DNA from: WTFY01 sp965205275 | GTDB lineage: Bacteria; Pseudomonadota; Gammaproteobacteria; UBA4575 | Direction of reading: 5' to 3' | DNA: 64,000 bases | NCBI GenBank assembly: GCA_965205275.1 | Contig: OZ242168.1 | Span: 1,674,001-1,738,000, forward strand | In this document: piece after piece, positions 26,182 to 34,870 of the stretch | Position numbering within the stretch: the stretch's first letter is position 1 | How the letters are laid out: every line of letters begins with the position of its first letter | The notes under the pieces: generated by a model | What the model was told of the DNA's origin: nothing | The model's database searches: none | The model's input: the letters and a program-made list of their open reading frames with translations, nothing else | Program-made: the position numbers and the translations under genes

Positions 26182-27273
26182 TCAGGGCCAGTCCCTGGAA
26201 GGGCTGAAAAAAGCGCCCCGGGTTTTTTGTGCCAGCTTCCAGTATTCGCTGGAGGCGTCCGGATCGCCTTCCATGTTGAACAGAATGATGTTCACGGGAA
26301 TCCCGCCGGGCAGGGCCTCCAGTGCCGCCCGGAACAGCTTCTTGCGGGCCTTGGCGGAAACCTTGCTGCCCGATGATTTGGACCGGCCCTGCGTGGGCAG
26401 GCCATCCGTCAACAGGTACACCGTATCCGGAGGCGGAGAAAGCGTGCCGATGCTGCGGAAGGCCTGGTACAGGTTCGTACCCATGTCGGGCGCGGTTTCG
26501 TACAGGCGGCTTACAACAACCTCCAGGTGCTGCGCATTGCCCCCGTCCAGCCATGAAACGGCAGGCGCCTTGTAGACCGGCGCACTCGTTTCGTTGAACG
26601 TGTAGAGCTGGAACTGGCTGTCGGGCGGGATCCGGGTGGTAATCCAGTCGACCGTATGCAGGACCTGCTGCCACTTGGCCGCGCGGACCCGTTCGGGGGC
26701 TGGCAGGTTGCGAAACCGCAGCACATTGATGATCCGGTCGGCCAGCATGCTGGCGGAACTGTCCACCAGGATCAGGATCCGTTCGCCCCCCATCTTGAGA
26801 CCTGTCAGGTACTGCCGTTGCCCCTGCCCGGCAAACGCGCGCAGGCGGTCCCCCGCGACCGGTGTCTTCTGCGCACCGGCTTCAAGACGCTGGTACGCCT
26901 GTTCCAGTGATTTCAGATCCGCCTTGAGGGCATCGATATGCTGTCGTTTCGCCAGGGTTTCCTTTTGCTGCTGGTCCAGCTGGGTGTTACGGGTACGGAT
27001 GTCTTCGATGACTCGTTCGGAACGCCCCCGGGTCTGTACCAGCTTTTCGTCCAGTTCCTGAAGGGTATTTCTGAGCTGCACCAAATGCGTTTCGGCTTCC
27101 AGGACCTCGGTATCCAGTTTTTCCGCCTCCCCGTGCACGATCGTATTGATGTCCTGTCTGCGGGCATGCGTATTGGCATTGATGATCATGAAAAACAGTA
27201 TGACCGCCCCGAACCCGCAGAACATGACGTCCAGGAAGGACAGGCTGAAGGCATTAACCGACCGGCGTCTCAT
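26182..27273 (-). CDS. TolR/MotB-like membrane-anchored vWA protein (paralogue 1)
   Basis: The 363-aa paralogue of the following gene. ATG 27273 (MRRRSVNAFSLSFLD) is chosen because the helix then sits at residues 9-32 with Asp15, as in the paralogue; an earlier in-frame ATG lies deeper in the upstream gene. A long coiled coil spans about 45-135, then a vWA domain with DSSASM at 171-176, the DMGTNLY loop and LLTDG. It overlaps the upstream gene by 20 bases, implying coupled translation. Having two different vWA subunits suggests a heterodimer, by analogy with the two B chains in A5B2 motors. That is inference. Confidence 0.8.
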   Translation of the reverse strand: MRRRSVNAFSLSFLDVMFCGFGAVILFFMIINANTHARRQDINTIVHGEAEKLDTEVLEAETHLVQLRNTLQELDEKLVQTRGRSERVIEDIRTRNTQLDQQQKETLAKRQHIDALKADLKSLEQAYQRLEAGAQKTPVAGDRLRAFAGQGQRQYLTGLKMGGERILILVDSSASMLADRIINVLRFRNLPAPERVRAAKWQQVLHTVDWITTRIPPDSQFQLYTFNETSAPVYKAPAVSWLDGGNAQHLEVVVSRLYETAPDMGTNLYQAFRSIGTLSPPPDTVYLLTDGLPTQGRSKSSGSKVSAKARKKLFRAALEALPGGIPVNIILFNMEGDPDASSEYWKLAQKTRGAFFSPSRDWP

Positions 27274-28624
27274 GGTCAGGTACCTTGATAAAACGCACTT
27301 CCTCCCAATGCCCGTCAACATCAAGACGGTCGCCGACCTGGAGGGGCCGGGGCGTGGTCAGGGGCCGGCCATTCAGCTTGACCCGGTGATCTTTCAGCAG
27401 GCGGATCTCGATCCGCAAGCCGATCCTCGAAATCTTGCAGACGCCCCTTTCCTTGCAGGCGGGATCCAGGGTCAGCCGGGTCGTATTATGGTCTTTCAGC
27501 AGGCGCACCTCCTGCTCCTGACCGAGAGGCCAGGCACAACTGTCGACCAGCAGGTGCGTGGGGCAGTTACTCAGGATTGCCAGCGATCCGGTATTGGTCT
27601 CCAGGGTCTGTGAGCGCGTTTTTCTATCCCAGGTCAGGGAGGTCATGTAGTGTACGGAGGTGTCTTCGGTACCGATCTGTTCCTGGTACTGCAAGGCCTG
27701 TCGGGCGATGCCGGTAGGGTCCGTATTCAGCGTCGCACATCCCGGAAGGTCCTTCAGGGACTCATCCAGGCCGAATACCTGGTTGCAGGTCGGGGAGCAG
27801 ACAATGCCGACCTTGCCGTCCGGAAACAGGTCGTTCAGGTGCATCGCAATCTTTTCGAAAATGAACCGGTTGATCGCCAGCACATCTTTTCTGTGAAGCT
27901 GTATGCGGTGACCCTGCCCGGCGGAGTGCAGTTCGCACCCGACGGACTCAATGGATCCCAGGGTTGCCAGCCACTCCGGCAGTTTTTCATAAAACCGTTG
28001 CTCGTCTTCCGCTTTTTGCAGGGGATCAAAGCGGGTCTCGGCGATGAACGTTCCGGCGATCCATTTTGCTAAAGCGTGGTCCAGGGACTGCAGGCCGTGC
28101 GGCAGGACTTTGGCCGGGCGGCTGGCAGAAACCTTCTTGCGGTCCTGTGATACCTTCGTGAGCACGGTGCACTGCTGCATCACATCCAGCCAGACCAGCG
28201 TACCGTTGGTGACGGGACCGGGTACGGCCAGTACGGCCTTGTTTACGATCCCCAGAACCGGGATGGGCAGTTTTTCACAGATCCCCAGCACCAGCCCCAG
28301 GTCCTGCTTGCTGAGGGTACCGGAAACCGCCAGGATGGCCGTATGGTCCTGTCTGTCCAGCAGGCTCCAGGCAAACTGCATATGCCGCAATGCGATTTCT
28401 GCATGGCTGACCACATGTTTTGTGGTACTGCGGGCGGACAGTTCGGCCCAGAACCGGGTGCTGATTTCCTGCGGGCGCATGTACACCTGCTGTTCGGCGG
28501 CCTTTCCGGTCAGTATGGAGGTAGTGGATTCGACCAATGCACAGGCTGCGCTGTTGGCGAGAATGCGCTTTCCGTCGCTGATCAGGATGCAGCTGTCATA
28601 CAAGTCAATTACAACCGTGGACAT
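27254..28624 (-). CDS. Uncharacterised 456-aa protein of the vWA/motor operon
   Basis: No signal peptide or membrane segment is visible, so it is probably cytoplasmic. The N-terminus (MSTVVIDLYDSCILISDGKRIL) resembles the phosphate-1 region of actin/Hsp70-like ATPases, followed by segments such as TAILAVSGTLS and IPVLGIVNKAV that could be further nucleotide-fold strands; this assignment is weak. The last 60 residues (RVKLNGRPLTTPRPLQVGDRLDVDGHWEEVRF) look like an FHA- or S4-like small beta domain. Its end overlaps the first vWA gene. It may be a cytoplasmic regulator or assembly ATPase of the complex. Confidence 0.6.
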   Translation of the reverse strand: MSTVVIDLYDSCILISDGKRILANSAACALVESTTSILTGKAAEQQVYMRPQEISTRFWAELSARSTTKHVVSHAEIALRHMQFAWSLLDRQDHTAILAVSGTLSKQDLGLVLGICEKLPIPVLGIVNKAVLAVPGPVTNGTLVWLDVMQQCTVLTKVSQDRKKVSASRPAKVLPHGLQSLDHALAKWIAGTFIAETRFDPLQKAEDEQRFYEKLPEWLATLGSIESVGCELHSAGQGHRIQLHRKDVLAINRFIFEKIAMHLNDLFPDGKVGIVCSPTCNQVFGLDESLKDLPGCATLNTDPTGIARQALQYQEQIGTEDTSVHYMTSLTWDRKTRSQTLETNTGSLAILSNCPTHLLVDSCAWPLGQEQEVRLLKDHNTTRLTLDPACKERGVCKISRIGLRIEIRLLKDHRVKLNGRPLTTPRPLQVGDRLDVDGHWEEVRFIKVPDHETPVG

Positions 28625-28637
28625 GGTTCGGGATCTC

Positions 28638-29441
28638 CTATTGGGCCTGCAGGTGGCGGATCAGGTTCTGGTTACAGTAGTTCTGCGTATCCAGGATCAG
28701 CCGCTCCTGCAAAAGCTGCAGCTGATGTACGATAAACATCAGTACGATACTGATACACAATGCAATCAGGGTGGAATTGAACGCCACGCCCAGGCTTTCC
28801 GTGACTCCTGCGATGTCCCCCTCCACTGCCTTGTGTGCCTGTCCCAGGGCATCCCCGATGCCGCGTACCGTCCCCAGGAAACCGATCGACGGGATGGCCC
28901 AGGTCGTGTACCGGATAAGGGACAGTTCGGAATCCAGGCGTTCGGATTCAGATTCGCACACGATGTGGGTGGCCGAGGACACGTCCTGGATGTTCCGGGT
29001 GGAACTGAAGCGATGCAGGGCGACCTGCAGGGCGCGTGGCAACAGATAGTCCTGCTGTTCGGCCGGCAGGGACTGGATCTGTCTGGAAAGCTTGTGCATG
29101 TCCTGCGGCAGGAATTTTATCCCTTCTTTTGCATGCAGAAGGTCCTTGTCCAGCATGCCGCGTTCACGAAACAGGTAGGTGGCCTTGTAGCTCATGATCA
29201 TCAGCGCCCACAGCATCAGGATAAAACAGGCTTCCTGCTCGTAATCGCGAACCAGCACGTACACCGAGCGTTTGGGCACGTAGTTCCCGTCGAGATTGAT
29301 GCGGGCCGCCTGCTGTTCAAGCTCGGCCTCGGCGTTGGGCCGGATGACGGCCACATAGGCGGCATGCACGACGATAATGATCAGCAGCAGGCTGAAGATC
29401 TGGTACACCAGCTCGGATGGAAACTGTTTTTTCATCGGCAC
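28638..29441 (-). CDS. MotA/TolQ/ExbB-family proton-channel subunit
   Basis: The 267-aa inner-membrane protein has hydrophobic segments near residues 13-33, 70-88, 178-200 and 222-240. The family signature is in TTWAIPSIGFLGTVRGIGDALG (179-200), then FNSTLIALCISIVLMFIVHQL. In this family five copies surround two TolR/ExbD/MotB chains and convert ion flow into movement. No TolR, ExbD or MotB gene is adjacent; the two vWA proteins downstream supply helices of the right kind. It begins one base after the small exported protein gene. Confidence 0.85.
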   Translation of the reverse strand: MPMKKQFPSELVYQIFSLLLIIIVVHAAYVAVIRPNAEAELEQQAARINLDGNYVPKRSVYVLVRDYEQEACFILMLWALMIMSYKATYLFRERGMLDKDLLHAKEGIKFLPQDMHKLSRQIQSLPAEQQDYLLPRALQVALHRFSSTRNIQDVSSATHIVCESESERLDSELSLIRYTTWAIPSIGFLGTVRGIGDALGQAHKAVEGDIAGVTESLGVAFNSTLIALCISIVLMFIVHQLQLLQERLILDTQNYCNQNLIRHLQAQ

Positions 29442-29696
29442 TCAGATGTCCGCAGGGAAACTGACGGGTTTGTCGGCGGAGATTTCTTCACTGGGTACAA
29501 ATTCCTCCAGGGTCCTGACCGGGGTACGGTTGCGTTTTCCGGAATCCGTTTCAGGCGCAGGGTTTTTTTCGCCACTGCGCGATTCATTCTCATTCTGCTC
29601 CGCCGCCCCGTCCTTGTCGCCCGCCCGGGCAAGATCGGCCCCTGCAACCGGCAGGAGCATCATCAGTAACGGCACGATATGAAATCTCATGGGCAT
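29442..29696 (-). CDS. Small exported protein of the vWA/motor operon
   Basis: The 84-aa product has an N-terminal signal peptide (FHIVPLLMMLLPVAGADLARA) and a mature part of about 60 residues rich in Glu, Asn, Lys and Pro, without known domains. It lies 6 bases after the FHA/FGE-like gene and directly before the channel gene, so it belongs to the same transcript. The function is unknown; a periplasmic accessory peptide is likely. Confidence 0.6.
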   Translation of the reverse strand: MPMRFHIVPLLMMLLPVAGADLARAGDKDGAAEQNENESRSGEKNPAPETDSGKRNRTPVRTLEEFVPSEEISADKPVSFPADI

Positions 29697-29702
29697 TCTA
29701 CT

Positions 29703-32084
29703 CTAGTCTGGGTACCGGGCAATGCGGAAGCCCACGTCCACCCGCTTGGTATTATCCTGATCCCGGTAGCTGAGTCGAGTGTTGCTGAGATCACTGCGCA
29801 TCCAGGAAGCACCGCGAATGACATGCTTGCTTCCTGAAGCGGGACCGGCCGGGTCGACGAACACTTCTTCACTCAAGGCCGGGTAGAGGCTGTGATAGTC
29901 ATGGCACCATTCTGCTACATTGCCGCCCAGATCAAAAATGCCGAAAGGGTTGGCCTTGAAGCTTGCGACCGGTGCCGCCGTTGCAAAGCTGTCCTCATAG
30001 TTGCGCAGCGTGGTCCCGAGAAGGCCGGCGGCGGACCGGTCGGCATAATTTCCCGTAACCTGTACGGGCGGAAAGTCAGCCCCCCAGCCATATTTTTGCA
30101 ACACGCCCCCTCCGCGGCTGCGTGCCACCCATTCCCATTCACTTTCAGTGGGCAGACGGTAGCCGGAAGGGAGGGGGTTTTTGGCCACCCAGACGCCGCC
30201 CTGTTCCCGGTATACACCCTCCAGCCCTTCTTTTTCGCTCAGCCAGTTGCAATAGCGTGCTGCATCCGCCCAGCGGACGTTGACCACAGGGAGGTCGGGG
30301 GCCGACAGGTCGTGCCCCTTGTAGGTGCCGGAATGATGGGCGGGCATGAACGCTGCAAACCGGGCATTGGTCACCTCGGTGGTGGCAATATAAAAAGGCC
30401 TTTGCAGGGCCACCGTGTGCAGGGTTTCATTGGTACGGCGTCCCTGTTCACGGCGCGCAGACCCCATGGAAAAGGTACCGCCGGTCACCAGCACCAGTGC
30501 CTGTCCTTGGCGGGTATGAATCCGGGCCGGGCTGTGGGGTTCGGCGGCACGGGTGATCCGGTTCAGTACGACGTGGATGACCTGCGGGGCGCCCGGGGCC
30601 GGCGTGATCGTCTGTTGATGGACCTCGAACCCGGACTTGCGGACCTCCAGCCGGTGCGCGGTGCTGGGCAGGGTCAGTTTGACCAGGCCCTTGCCGGCCA
30701 GCCGGTCCTGAACGAACACTTCCGAATCTTCAGGGTCGACGGTCACGATCACGGTACCCGGTATCGCCTCGAGGGTTGCCGCCAGCGTCTGTTGCTCACC
30801 CGGTTTCATCAGGACGGTCTGCTGACTGGACCGGAACCCCGGTTTGGCCAGGGTGATGCTGTGTTCGGTATTCGGGCTCAGTTTTACGGTCAGCGGGGTA
30901 CTTCCCTGTTCCTCGCCGGCGATGAAAACGCTCGCCCGGGAGGGGGTACTGGTGATGACCAGATGACTTTCGCTGCCGAACAGTTGTGCAGGCGGCAGCG
31001 CCAGCGGTTCGTTGGCCACTGCCTGGAAATCCGTGGTATGGGTCATGTAGTCCGGATGCCGCAATTCCAGGCGGTATTCTCCCGCCAGCAGACCCAGGGT
31101 CAGGGGTGTGATGCCGTACTGGATCCCGTTCAGCCAGACTTCCGCATCCCGGGGTCTGGAGTCGATGGAAACTTCCGCCCAGTTGGGCTGCAACCGGATG
31201 TGCAGGTCCTGCGGTTTTTGTTCGCCTTCGATGACCAGTTGCCGGCTATAGGGCTGGTACCAGTCTGCGATGGCCCGCAGTACATAGGTCCCGGGCGTCA
31301 GTTCGAGTTTTTCCACGGGTGTGTCCCCGTACGCCTGGCCGTCAATCGAGAGGGCAACCCCTTTTTCGGGTACGCTTGTGACGCTCAGGTAGCCGGGCTT
31401 TTTGACCAGGGTGAACGCTTGGGCCTGGGACGGCTGTGCGGTGACCCGGATTTCCCGCTTCAGGGAGGAGTACCCGGACTTGTTCGCCTCCAGTACGTAG
31501 TTTCCGGGCCGAACGAGATATCGGCCCTGTACCCTGAGCGGCCAGATTTTCCCATGCAGGGTCATCCGGTCGGGGGCCGGGTCAATTTCGATCAGCAGGC
31601 TTTTGGCTGTGAACACATGGATCAGGACCAGAACCAGTGCTGAAAACACGAGAACCCCGGCCAGGGCAAACAGACGCGGGCGCCTCTTGCCCGACTGCTT
31701 TTTAGCGGTTACAGGTACCGCAACCGGTTCGATCCGTTCACCGTGCGGGACAATGCCAGGCTCCTGTCCGGCCAGATGCAGCGGGTCGTCGTACAGGGAA
31801 AGTGAAAACGTATCGCCGATGTGCTCGATGTGGAAGGTGCAATCCCCGATCTGCAACCGGTCGTCGTGCCGGATTTCCATTTGCTTCAGGACCGGGCGGT
31901 GGTTCACCCGGATGTTGTCGGTCCTTTCTTCCGGTTCGACGTAGACCCGGTGTGCCCGCAGGCTCAGGATGGTGGCCGTCGTGTCCGGCCGGGAACCGAG
32001 GGCTAGCGGGAAGTCGGCGCGCGTGTAAAACTGGGGTCCGTGCGCATCCATAATGAAAACCTGGTTGATCATTTTATCCGGCAT
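29703..32084 (-). CDS. FHA-like / transmembrane / PEGA-repeat / formylglycine-generating-enzyme-like fusion
   Basis: The 793-aa protein has four parts. Residues 1-100 look like an FHA phosphopeptide-binding fold (FPLALGSRPDTT, RVNHRPVLKQMEIRHDDRLQIGDCTFHI). A membrane helix spans 138-159. From about 165 to 520 come repeated PEGA-type beta modules (VTSVPEKGVALSIDGQAYGDTPVEKLELTPGTYVL and similar). Residues 540-793 form an FGE/SUMF1-like domain (VLVTGGTFSMGS, RLPTESEWEWVAR, GIFDLGGNVAEWCHDYH, HVIRGASW). The FHA part should face the cytoplasm and the rest the periplasm, which would link an internal phosphorylation signal to the envelope. No kinase gene is nearby. Many FGE-like domains bind and do not catalyse. 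Confidence 0.8.
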   Translation of the reverse strand: MPDKMINQVFIMDAHGPQFYTRADFPLALGSRPDTTATILSLRAHRVYVEPEERTDNIRVNHRPVLKQMEIRHDDRLQIGDCTFHIEHIGDTFSLSLYDDPLHLAGQEPGIVPHGERIEPVAVPVTAKKQSGKRRPRLFALAGVLVFSALVLVLIHVFTAKSLLIEIDPAPDRMTLHGKIWPLRVQGRYLVRPGNYVLEANKSGYSSLKREIRVTAQPSQAQAFTLVKKPGYLSVTSVPEKGVALSIDGQAYGDTPVEKLELTPGTYVLRAIADWYQPYSRQLVIEGEQKPQDLHIRLQPNWAEVSIDSRPRDAEVWLNGIQYGITPLTLGLLAGEYRLELRHPDYMTHTTDFQAVANEPLALPPAQLFGSESHLVITSTPSRASVFIAGEEQGSTPLTVKLSPNTEHSITLAKPGFRSSQQTVLMKPGEQQTLAATLEAIPGTVIVTVDPEDSEVFVQDRLAGKGLVKLTLPSTAHRLEVRKSGFEVHQQTITPAPGAPQVIHVVLNRITRAAEPHSPARIHTRQGQALVLVTGGTFSMGSARREQGRRTNETLHTVALQRPFYIATTEVTNARFAAFMPAHHSGTYKGHDLSAPDLPVVNVRWADAARYCNWLSEKEGLEGVYREQGGVWVAKNPLPSGYRLPTESEWEWVARSRGGGVLQKYGWGADFPPVQVTGNYADRSAAGLLGTTLRNYEDSFATAAPVASFKANPFGIFDLGGNVAEWCHDYHSLYPALSEEVFVDPAGPASGSKHVIRGASWMRSDLSNTRLSYRDQDNTKRVDVGFRIARYPD

Positions 32085-32099
32085 GCATCGCGCCCTGGT

Positions 32100-33626
32100 T
32101 CATATCGTCTCTTCACAGTAAATCGAGACGCTCCCGTTTTTCATCTCCGGGGTCACGTTGAGGGTTTTCCGCACGTCACGGTACCCGGGCCGCGAGCCGA
32201 CGATCGTGTAGGCGCCCGGTTTGAGCAGGATGTCGTGGCGCTGGAAGCGGCCCAGCCGGGCGACCCTGAAGACGGTGACTTCAGTCTGGTTGTCGGATTG
32301 CAGGGTGATCGGAACCGGCAGGCTGGCAAGGGCCAGCATCTCTTTCAGGGTGTCTGCCGCGTGCAGGATCCTGCTGCCCGGACTGTCTTCCAGCGATGCG
32401 ATGTCCTTCAGCAGGCCACGCGCCTCGCCCGCTACGCTTGCAGAGTTCAGGCGTTGCCGGTTTTCCGTATAGTCCTTCAGTCTTGCCAGCAGCGTTGCGC
32501 GAAACTGCGCGTGCGTGGCACCGTCTATGGCAAAGGGGGCATCGGGTGCCAGGGCCAGCAGTTGCTGCCAGCTTTGCCCGGCCAGGACCCATTCCTGCTG
32601 CCCCTCGAAATGTTCCGCCTCGACTTTCAGGGCGGCAATTTTTTCATCACGCACGGCCTGGTCGACCTTGCGCAATCCCTGTGCGGGCTGTTTCGCGCCC
32701 GGCAATAATGCCTGGGCGGCCCTGAACGCCGCACGCGCGTCTTCAAACTGGCGCGCCTCCAGCAGGGAATAGGCCTGTGCCATCCGGTGCGAAAACTGCG
32801 CTTCGCTCAGCCGGGCGGTGACCCGGTCCAGGGCAGCCCTGGCTTCAGGGGACAGCGGGTCGAGTTCCATGGCCTGCCGGTAGGTCTGTTGAGCCTCCTG
32901 CAGGCGGTGGGCGGCCTCGAGGTTCCCGCCCTTTTCCAGCAGTGAGAAAAGTTCGTGGATCGTGCGGGCACGCCTGGACCCGTCGCGCGCCTGCCGGTTG
33001 TGCGGGGCGATCGCCCGGGCCAGTTCGAAATGACGCATCGCCGTAGCCCCCTGATTCCGGTCCAGGGCCTGCTCGCCCAGCCTCAGCTGTTCGCCCAGAA
33101 CCGGGCCGACCCGGTCTTCCAGGTCCTGCAGGGCGTGAAGTGCCTGTTCGTAGTGAAGGAGCGCATCGGTAAAGGCCTGTTTGCGGAAAGCCTCATCCCC
33201 TGCCTGCCCGTGCAGAACCGCCTGGGCGTATTCATCTCCCGCCCACCGCCTGACCCCCTGTTGCTGCAACGACTCCTGTTTTTCAATGACTTCCAGGAGC
33301 CGGGCTTCGGCCCGAAGCTTCAGGGCATGGAGTTCCTGTGCGGACGGACCAGGGGTTTTTTGGATGACGGGTTCAGGTATATCCGGGGGCCGGGAGAGTG
33401 CCTGAGGGGGCGGTTCACTAACCGGTGGGACGGATGATCGTTGTTCGGTGATGTAGCCTGGCAGCAGCACGAATACGGCCGCCGTACCTGCGAGAAGAAA
33501 TATAAAAACAAACCAGACTAGGGAATTCCTGTTGACCCGAGGTCGTTTGGTACCGGATCCGGAAGGCCGCTTTTGCAGCGATTCAGGATCGACCGCCTCG
33601 ATGGGCGTAGAACCGTTTTTTTGCAT
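32100..33626 (-). CDS. Membrane-anchored TPR-like protein with C-terminal PEGA-like domain
   Basis: The 508-aa protein has a polar N-terminal tail, one membrane helix at about 36-56 (LVWFVFIFLLAGTAAVFVLL), then a Pro-rich linker and a long helical region with TPR-like repeats (DEAFRKQAFTDALLHYEQALHALQ; AHRLQEAQQTYRQAMELDPLSPEARAAL; AYSLLEARQFEDARAAFRAAQALLPGA). The end (HDILLKPGAYTIVGSRPGYRDVRKTLNV) resembles a PEGA module, as in the next gene. It probably scaffolds other envelope proteins of the operon. It starts 69 bases after the upstream lipoprotein gene. Confidence 0.75.
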   Translation of the reverse strand: MQKNGSTPIEAVDPESLQKRPSGSGTKRPRVNRNSLVWFVFIFLLAGTAAVFVLLPGYITEQRSSVPPVSEPPPQALSRPPDIPEPVIQKTPGPSAQELHALKLRAEARLLEVIEKQESLQQQGVRRWAGDEYAQAVLHGQAGDEAFRKQAFTDALLHYEQALHALQDLEDRVGPVLGEQLRLGEQALDRNQGATAMRHFELARAIAPHNRQARDGSRRARTIHELFSLLEKGGNLEAAHRLQEAQQTYRQAMELDPLSPEARAALDRVTARLSEAQFSHRMAQAYSLLEARQFEDARAAFRAAQALLPGAKQPAQGLRKVDQAVRDEKIAALKVEAEHFEGQQEWVLAGQSWQQLLALAPDAPFAIDGATHAQFRATLLARLKDYTENRQRLNSASVAGEARGLLKDIASLEDSPGSRILHAADTLKEMLALASLPVPITLQSDNQTEVTVFRVARLGRFQRHDILLKPGAYTIVGSRPGYRDVRKTLNVTPEMKNGSVSIYCEETI

Positions 33627-33695
33627 AGCACGTGTACCATAAAGGGACGTACCGGACGTCGCTTGCGACCGGATGGCCTGCCCGTCTGTACGGTA

Positions 33696-34868
33696 TCAGA
33701 ACCGGGCACTGTCTGTTGCGCCGTCGTCCAGGGCAAGGCCCGTCTCGTTTGCATAAATCTCGCGTAACAACACACGCCATTTGCGGTACTGCTGTTCGAT
33801 GGAGCCGGTGAGCTCTACCGTTCGCCCCTGTATGTCCAGCACCATCGGGCTCACCTCGGCCTTGAGTGAATCACCCAGCTCGCGAATGGCATCATCATGG
33901 ATTTCCGCTTCCTTGCTGATGTCCATCCCATCCTTGTACAACAATGCGCCGGTGGTGACCAGGCCCGGGTAATCCTTGAGCAGACCGATCAGTGCAATGG
34001 CAGCTGCCGCAAACTTGGTCTGGGTGGCACGCCGTTTGATGGCGCGTTTTTGCCAGGTTTCAATCAGGTAGTACTTGCGCCAGTTCTCATACGGCCACTG
34101 CATCTGGCCGTGGAAATTTGAATAATGTTCATTGATGGTGTCAATGAACAGGAACTCGCGTTCCCGTATTTTACGCACCCGGTGCAGCATGGGGTCGTCC
34201 TGGGCCGGCAGGCGTGCCAGCGCGGCCTGCCCGTCCGGCTTCCATACGAGGTAGCCGGAAAACGGGTTGGGTGAGATCCCGGCGGCATAGCGCAACTCGG
34301 AAGTGTTACGGATCGTGACCAGCTCCGGGCCGGTCAGGTTCTTGCGGTGACGGGAAAGATCGTTGGCGATGCGATTGTATACATGCTGGTACACATCCTC
34401 GCCGGGTTCGATATCACGGTATAAATCTTCGTCCGCCTCGGCCCGGTATTTTTTTTCAAACCAGACTGCGCCGGTGCTGTCCGAGACACGGGCCTGTATC
34501 ACCAGCACCTCACCGTTGGACGCGATGATCGTGCCTTGCACGATCACGTCCGCAATATGGGTATCGGCAGGCAGCACCCGGACCGCCCCCCAGCCGTTTA
34601 CCCGCTGCAGGGTCTCTTTCAGGTGGTAGGCCATATAGCGTGATTCGGCGGCGCGGATGTCCGCATGGATATTCTCTTCTTTCTGGTTTTCGGTGATCTC
34701 GCCTTTTTCGAACAGCAGGATTCCGACATCCAGCAGCTGGCTTTCCTGCAGCTGCAGGGTCTCAAGTTGGATCTCTTCGCGGTCATCGACCCTGACCGCC
34801 TGGGTCGCACACCCGCTGACCTGAAGAAGAACGAGAAGCCACAGATACGGTACGCAGTACCTGAACAT
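33696..34868 (-). CDS. Lipoprotein of unknown function, vWA/motor operon
   Basis: The 390-aa protein starts with a lipoprotein signal (YLWLLVLLQVSGC, lipid-modified Cys20). The next 150 residues mix strands and helices (VGILLFEKGEI, VIVQGTIIASNGEVLVIQARVSDSTGAVWFEKKY), a pattern seen in periplasmic lipoproteins that bind partners, but I do not recognise the family. A C-terminal helical part contains a moderately hydrophobic segment (KFAAAAIALIGLL). It starts 2 bases after the upstream gene, so it is co-translated with it. Confidence 0.65.
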   Translation of the reverse strand: MFRYCVPYLWLLVLLQVSGCATQAVRVDDREEIQLETLQLQESQLLDVGILLFEKGEITENQKEENIHADIRAAESRYMAYHLKETLQRVNGWGAVRVLPADTHIADVIVQGTIIASNGEVLVIQARVSDSTGAVWFEKKYRAEADEDLYRDIEPGEDVYQHVYNRIANDLSRHRKNLTGPELVTIRNTSELRYAAGISPNPFSGYLVWKPDGQAALARLPAQDDPMLHRVRKIREREFLFIDTINEHYSNFHGQMQWPYENWRKYYLIETWQKRAIKRRATQTKFAAAAIALIGLLKDYPGLVTTGALLYKDGMDISKEAEIHDDAIRELGDSLKAEVSPMVLDIQGRTVELTGSIEQQYRKWRVLLREIYANETGLALDDGATDSARF

Positions 34869-34870
34869 GG

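Noticed and set aside
28044..29669. 541-codon + strand frame across the channel gene
   Set aside because: The minus strand encodes a MotA/TolQ-like protein with good helices; the opposite frame has no features.
29892..31643. 583-codon + strand frame across the FHA/PEGA/FGE-like gene
   Set aside because: The minus-strand protein has clear domains, while the + strand translation is low in hydrophobic structure and matches nothing; it is a GC-skew shadow.
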